From an uncultured Gemmiger sp. (GTDB lineage Bacteria; Bacillota; Clostridia; Oscillospirales; Ruminococcaceae), in assembly GCA_944382835.1 (NCBI GenBank), contig CALWNP010000083.1, positions 1 to 45,662 of the forward strand: 45,662 bases of DNA. Reading direction: 5' to 3'. Both the position numbers and the translations under genes were made by a program. Positions 43,001 through 45,662 of this stretch are shown here, in pieces. How positions within the stretch are numbered: the stretch's first letter is position 1; each line of letters begins with the position of its first letter. The notes beneath the pieces were generated by a model, which saw nothing but the letters and a program-made list of their open reading frames with translations, had not been told where the DNA came from and did no database searches.

Positions 43001-43126
43001 AAGCCCATCGAGCAGGCAAAAATCCGCTGTGCCCGCAAACTGTTCAATGAAATGTCTACCAGCAAAGTGCGGTATCACGATGTGGACAGCTACCAGCATT
43101 TGCTGGATGTGATGAAGTCGATTTGA
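40013..43126 (+). CDS. res: Type III restriction enzyme Res subunit
   Basis: 1037-aa ATP-dependent restriction subunit. Superfamily 2 helicase motifs: METGTGKT near 109-117 (I), LILDEPQKMGG (II), NYSATH (III), SALREGWDNP (V) and QEVGRGLRL (VI). At the C-terminus P-D in NYSPDWAI (near 963) and E-T-K-G (near 985) make the PD-ExK nuclease site, intact. Cuts DNA beside head-to-head recognition sites after translocation when complexed with Mod. The start overlaps the HEPN gene by 4 bp. GC-rich compared with HEPN. Confidence 0.94.
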   Translation: MKFNFKIQQYQTDAVNAIVKVFDGQGYHDGIHYIRDLGIVPKSVRNTFQNNAEQLAVGEAEDDTGFKNEEIYLSDDQLLQNIHGVQSENNIKLSPELVKSLGRCSLDIEMETGTGKTYVYIKTMFELNKVYGWSKFIVVVPSIAIREGVKKSFEVMADHFMEYYGKKARFFIYNSQNLNQLDTFSAGSGIQVMIINTQAFASSLKEDGKSKEARIIYSKRDEFASRRPIDVIKANRPILILDEPQKMGGAVTQKALKNFNPLFSLNYSATHAVQHNMVYVLDALDAYNKRLVKKIEVKGFEVKNLRGTDSYLFLEQIVLSPKKPPMARIEMEIGYNKSINRETRVLGVDDNLYHISQGMEQYRGYTISEVDPLRGTVSFTNGEVLHTGDVVGDVSETDMRRIQIRETILSHFEKEEKNFNMGIKTLSLFFIDEVAKYRQYDEDGNEQLGEYGKMFEEEYFDILNQYLTLENTPYQQYLRKYCSDPSAVHDGYFSIDKKTKHSINSQTKRGSEFSDDVSAYDLILKNKEQLLSFEEPTRFIFSHSALREGWDNPNVFQICTLKHSNSQTAKRQEVGRGLRLCVNQNGNRMDVQSCGDRVHDINLLTVIASESYKNFVADLQSDIKKELYDRPTTATSEYFKGKFVKVNGVPTQIDDDMANAIEFYLISNGYVDMKRKVTDKYRADIQLGTPAPLPENLAPMAEGIHLLVQAVYDEHALKEMIVDGHETKVKENPLNENFAKAEFQALWNQINHKYAYTVSFDSNELIRKAVAHINDKLFVSELQYTATVGRQKDEMNEHELGRGDSFGNVKTRTKTLREVHSSHLEYDLVGKVAQGTVLTRRTVVAILKGLREDKLYMFKNNPEEFITKVVRLINEQKANTIVEHISYDRIDGQYDSGIFTADRSSHDFDKAFRASKAIQDYVFTDGISEDSVERRFAQDLDEAEEVCVYAKLPRGFHIPTPVGNYSPDWAIAFYEGTVKHIYFVAETKGTMESLQLKPIEQAKIRCARKLFNEMSTSKVRYHDVDSYQHLLDVMKSI

Positions 43127-43146
43127 CCACTGAAAGGAAGACGCAT

Positions 43147-43647
43147 ATGGCAGAAAGCGCTCCGTTTTACAGGAAATACATCCAAGGTGTTGTATCACAG
43201 GCAAATTTGGAAAAAGCTGCTTTGGAGCGAAACTTCGTGTATGGACAACTAACAAAGTGGCTGCGGCAAAAAGATATTCGTCTGTCCAACGAGATGTTTA
43301 AGGCTGTGCTGGCAGCTAGTAAACAGCTTGCAGAAAGCTATTTGGATTCCGGAAATGCGGATATAAAATCTGCTTGTGTGGACTGTCGTTCTTTCCATAC
43401 TTTCACGGCGGCCGATGGTGTCCACACAGATATAAAGCAAGTTCGCAAATATGTATCAGACTTTTGGCCGGCCCTTCAAGATGGCTTGGATAAGGAAAAA
43501 CTTCTTGGAGATGCCACGCAGCGTGCCAGAAAAATCGATGTGGTTCAATTAGGAAAATTGTTTGATGAAATATTGGATGTGATTCCAGAGGAGGAGCAAG
43601 CTGCAGTTGTGTCACTGATGGACGAATTTGTGAAAGAGTTGGAATAA
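43147..43647 (+). CDS. Unknown protein at the tail of the type III operon
   Basis: 166-aa helical protein; no family recognised. Contains CVDCRSFH near residue 78 with possible metal-binding residues, but no complete motif. AAAGGAAG precedes the ATG, 20 bp after the res stop. It may be a restriction accessory or immunity-type factor; position is the only evidence. Confidence 0.65.
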   Translation: MAESAPFYRKYIQGVVSQANLEKAALERNFVYGQLTKWLRQKDIRLSNEMFKAVLAASKQLAESYLDSGNADIKSACVDCRSFHTFTAADGVHTDIKQVRKYVSDFWPALQDGLDKEKLLGDATQRARKIDVVQLGKLFDEILDVIPEEEQAAVVSLMDEFVKELE

Positions 43648-43736
43648 GCTAGACGGTTATTGCTTGATGTAATCAAAATCATTTTGGGCTTGAAGAATAA
43701 CCATATACAATACTCCAGTCGATTGAGGAGAAAAGC

Positions 43737-44819
43737 ATGGCACCAGAGAAAATGCGTTTGACCTTTTTTGATGTTGTCCAACAAGATGACTTTAGAGAAT
43801 CGGTGATAAAGAGACTGCAGTCAAATGCCCAGGGAAATAATTTTATATTTCCGACAGTATTCCCAAAGCTTTATAAGTACCGGCCGCTATCAGAATATGC
43901 TGTGGCAGACCTTAAAGGTCAGCGTATGACTGCGACATCTATCGGATGTTTCAATGACCTATTTGATGGAGCAATTCATTTGTATAGGACAAAAGAGGGA
44001 AGACGAGCGGAGGCTGAGCAGAAATGCCAGAACATTCAGGCCTTATTGAAAAAAATCGGTTTACCTCAAGAGTTGATTTCACATGATTCGTATGTAGATA
44101 CTTATGAAAAAGCGTATGAAGAAGAGGAACGCCTAAAATTCAGAGAACTGGAGTTTCAGGGAACTTATGTGGTTTGCCTATCTACAAAGAACGATTCAAT
44201 TTTAATGTGGTCACATTATGCTGATTCTCAACAAGGAATTTGCATAGAATATGACTTTAACCAGTGGACTGCAGACTCACTACAGCGAAAGCTCTTATTT
44301 CCTGTTTTATATACCGATGAACCTGTAAATACTTCTGAGTTATTCGATAAGGACGCCCACACTATCTCAAAATATCCGGTTGACGAAGCGGTTCTTTGTG
44401 CGGCAATAAACAAGGCTTCCATTTGGAACTACGAAAACGAATGGCGGTTGGTTTACGTTACGCTTTTATGCGACAGCCAAAACCAAAGAATACACCCAGG
44501 TGTTTCTGTTCAGCCGACTGCAATCTATTTAGGGTACCATTTCTTAAAACCGTTTTTCTACTATGATACTGATGACAAAAAGGCATATGAACGTGCAAAA
44601 GAAAATCTGCTAACATTCAATGCACTAATGGAATTTATAATCGGGAACAGAATCCCTCTATACTTGATGCGTCCAATAATTGGGCGCTACCAATTAAATA
44701 GTGTTCCATTAGATGCCAACCAATTAATGGCTCTTGTTGCTGAGCATGTTGACGTACCACAGGAGATGCGCTATTATCATATTGTACATGATATGCTGAT
44801 TGAGATTTTACCCGTATGA
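43737..44819 (+). CDS. DUF2971-family protein
   Basis: 360-aa protein with the DUF2971 layout: PKLYKYRPLSEYA near residue 40, CFNDLFDGAIH near 77, VVCLSTKNDSILMWSHYADS and GICIEYDF in the centre, KASIWNYENEWRLVY later. The biochemical role is not established; relatives are frequent in phage and defence loci. The ATG follows GAGGAG. It is last in the series, 89 bp behind the previous gene, and so may have its own promoter. AT-rich. Confidence 0.8.
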   Translation: MAPEKMRLTFFDVVQQDDFRESVIKRLQSNAQGNNFIFPTVFPKLYKYRPLSEYAVADLKGQRMTATSIGCFNDLFDGAIHLYRTKEGRRAEAEQKCQNIQALLKKIGLPQELISHDSYVDTYEKAYEEEERLKFRELEFQGTYVVCLSTKNDSILMWSHYADSQQGICIEYDFNQWTADSLQRKLLFPVLYTDEPVNTSELFDKDAHTISKYPVDEAVLCAAINKASIWNYENEWRLVYVTLLCDSQNQRIHPGVSVQPTAIYLGYHFLKPFFYYDTDDKKAYERAKENLLTFNALMEFIIGNRIPLYLMRPIIGRYQLNSVPLDANQLMALVAEHVDVPQEMRYYHIVHDMLIEILPV

Positions 44820-45351
44820 ATTGGTGCATGAGCTTTGTGTGTTGCTCCAAATCGGTGGGTCAGATTTGGTATAAAGCCTAAAAATAGGTAAAAATCGGTG
44901 GATGCAAAAATGCCACAAGGACACACTAATTTGGGGTCTGTTTGTACTTTTTCTTCACTTGTCTGAAATAACGCAACATGGTATGATGGCCATGTGTCTC
45001 TCCTTTCACATCGGCACACTATATTTTGAAATGGGGGGATCACCGATGCCCCTCGGTTTTATACTAGCTGGCATCACGGACACACCATGATTTTATACTA
45101 AGCCACTCACGGGAGCACCAGCATTTTGTACCAGGGAAAGCCTGTGAAGCCTTTTGTTGTCGCTCTTTTGCTCATCCAAGGCAATAGGAATTTTTGAGCT
45201 TTGCATTTCCACATTAGTCCATAATGATGCCTTATTGAATATGTATTGAAAACATAAAAATTATACCAAATATAAGGAATAAGCCTTCCGAGAAAACAAC
45301 GTTATATAGAACTATTTTTCCGCCTCTTTCGCTTGTACCAAAGGACTGAGA
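44820..45351. other. Gene-free right end of the island with repeats, possible insertion-sequence relic
   Basis: No supported gene. Two copies of AAATCGGTGG (44849 and 44892) lie near the left side. TTTTATACTA occurs at 45057 and 45091 and TTTTGTACCA at 45124, spaced 34 and 33 bp. On the minus strand AAAGGAG and an ATG follow these repeats (near 45000), but the frame soon ends. Repeats at both ends around a shortened interior resemble an IS21-type element that lost its genes, although this is uncertain. From 45140 to 45351 nothing specific is visible. Confidence 0.4.
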
Positions 45352-45409
45352 GAATGGGGTTCAAGAGGCCGTGAGTTCGACTCTCGCCACTCGGACCAAA
45401 CAAGGGCCG
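45352..45409 (+). repeat. Right attachment repeat (attR-side, 58 bp)
   Basis: Exact copy of 22819-22876: tRNA-Pro from the anticodon stem to the CCA end plus 11 bp. No 5' tRNA half precedes it, so it is not a functional tRNA gene; it marks the right end of the island. Confidence 0.94.
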
Positions 45410-45428
45410 TCAAGGTCAGCTAAAAAAG

Positions 45429-45471
45429 AAGGGGCTGTTGCAAAACGAAAGTTGAGTAGCAGCCCCTTTTT
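45429..45471 (+). terminator. Original terminator of tRNA-Pro, now right of the island
   Basis: 13-bp stem with two G-T pairs (45429-45441 with 45456-45468), 14-nt loop, TTTTT. It should be the chromosomal terminator displaced 22.6 kb by the insertion. Confidence 0.7.
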
Positions 45472-45563
45472 CATGGCGATTTCTGTTGAAAACTCCATTC
45501 CGGAAGGGTTTTCGTGGAGATTTCGTTAAAAACTCCGGCGCAATCTCGAAAAAAGGGTATAGC

Positions 45564-45601
45564 AAAGCTGGGCTTCACCGAAAGAAGAAGCCTGGTTTTT
45601 T
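45564..45601 (+). terminator. Terminator-like hairpin before the group II intron
   Basis: 13-bp stem with three G-T pairs (45564-45576 with 45587-45599), 10-nt loop, TTTTTT to 45601. Confidence 0.6.
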
Positions 45602-45604
45602 GCA

Positions 45605-45662
45605 GTGCGCCCGGCATGGGCAATAACTTGGTGGTGAAAGTCCACTACAGACTTGGCAGTAG
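45605..45662 (+). mobile_element. Group II intron, 5' end only (cut by window end)
   Basis: Begins GTGCGCCCGGCATGGGC, then GTGGTGAAAGTCCAC and GGCAGTAG, the expected start of domain I of a bacterial group II intron. It closely resembles the start of class IIC introns such as that of Oceanobacillus iheyensis. It lies three bases after a hairpin with a T run, the preferred target of class IIC introns. The reverse transcriptase would lie beyond the window. Confidence 0.75.

Larger units (their letters stand above)
22819..45409. mobile_element. 22.6-kb genomic island in tRNA-Pro with a defence gene cargo
   Basis: Bounded by the perfect 58-bp direct repeat. It carries two tyrosine-recombinase-like genes near the left end, an int-xis pair in the middle, a ribbon-helix-helix regulator with palindromic operators, and a defence operon. 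No relaxase, conjugation or phage structural genes are seen, so it is an integrative island rather than a self-transmissible element or prophage. Base composition is patchy and in part clearly more AT-rich than the flanking core genome. Confidence 0.9.

Noticed and set aside
40883-43255. Minus-strand frame of 790 codons opposite res
   Set aside because: Shadow of the type III res gene, whose motifs are intact.
22819-45409. Prophage or conjugative element
   Set aside because: No capsid, terminase, tail, lysis, relaxase or type IV secretion genes are seen in the island.
45352-45409. Second tRNA gene
   Set aside because: Only the 3' half of tRNA-Pro; no acceptor or D-arm 5' half upstream.
1-45662. 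CRISPR array or cas genes
   Set aside because: No regularly spaced 25-37-bp repeats with unique spacers; the only tandem repeats (26751-26819) are contiguous, and the right-end motifs are too short and few.

Overview
The window looks like the chromosome of a gut Clostridia member, most likely Oscillospiraceae (Faecalibacterium / Gemmiger / Subdoligranulum-like). This is inferred from the moderately GC-rich housekeeping genes, AAAGGAGG-type ribosome binding sites, several TTG/GTG starts, a group B-like [FeFe]-hydrogenase and the large number of 4Fe-4S proteins. No database search was possible, so families are named from motifs read by eye.

Positions 1-22.8 kb are ordinary core genome. They start with the 5' part of RNase P RNA on the minus strand. 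Next come rluA-type pseudouridine synthase, an M23/LysM/G5 cell-wall peptidase, murA, a YycJ-type MBL hydrolase and rlmH. On the minus strand lie the hydrogenase and mtaB. Then come a D,D-carboxypeptidase, pgi, a small P-loop protein, yceD-rpmF, and a DUF512 radical-SAM protein with der and plsY. The stretch ends with an aldo/keto reductase and a UvrD-type helicase (minus), a two-domain TagA-type glycosyltransferase, a ferredoxin-like protein (minus) and a tRNA-Pro(GGG) gene. Many genes have clear sigma-A promoters and rho-independent terminators.

Positions 22,819-45,409 form a genomic island in the 3' half of the tRNA-Pro gene. A perfect 58-bp direct repeat (tRNA 3' half plus downstream bases) bounds it. 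The left arm carries two large tyrosine-recombinase-like proteins, one with degenerate catalytic residues. Next is a minus-strand operon of xis, int, a GHKL ATPase fused to a PD-(D/E)XK-like nuclease, and a small helical protein. The centre (30.1-30.6 kb) is a control region: three perfect palindromes sharing the core ATTGGTACCAAT lie between divergent promoters, one facing the xis-int side and one facing a ribbon-helix-helix gene. It also holds a candidate antisense RNA.

The right arm is a plus-strand defence operon. Its genes are: ribbon-helix-helix regulator; a 1207-aa SNF2-type helicase with a C-terminal SLOG (DUF2493-like) domain; a DUF4391-type protein; a KAP P-loop NTPase; a coiled-coil TIR protein; a type III Mod methyltransferase broken into two reading frames; a HEPN-type RNase; type III Res; an unknown protein; and a DUF2971-type protein. 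The KAP, TIR and HEPN genes and the Mod target-recognition region are AT-rich against GC-richer helicase, Mod ends and Res, which suggests accretion in stages.

The most interesting idea is that the TIR enzyme, the SLOG domain and the helicase form one nucleotide-signalled anti-phage system wrapped around a type III restriction-modification frame. After the island the chromosome resumes with the tRNA terminator. The window ends inside the 5' end of a group II intron lying just after another terminator.
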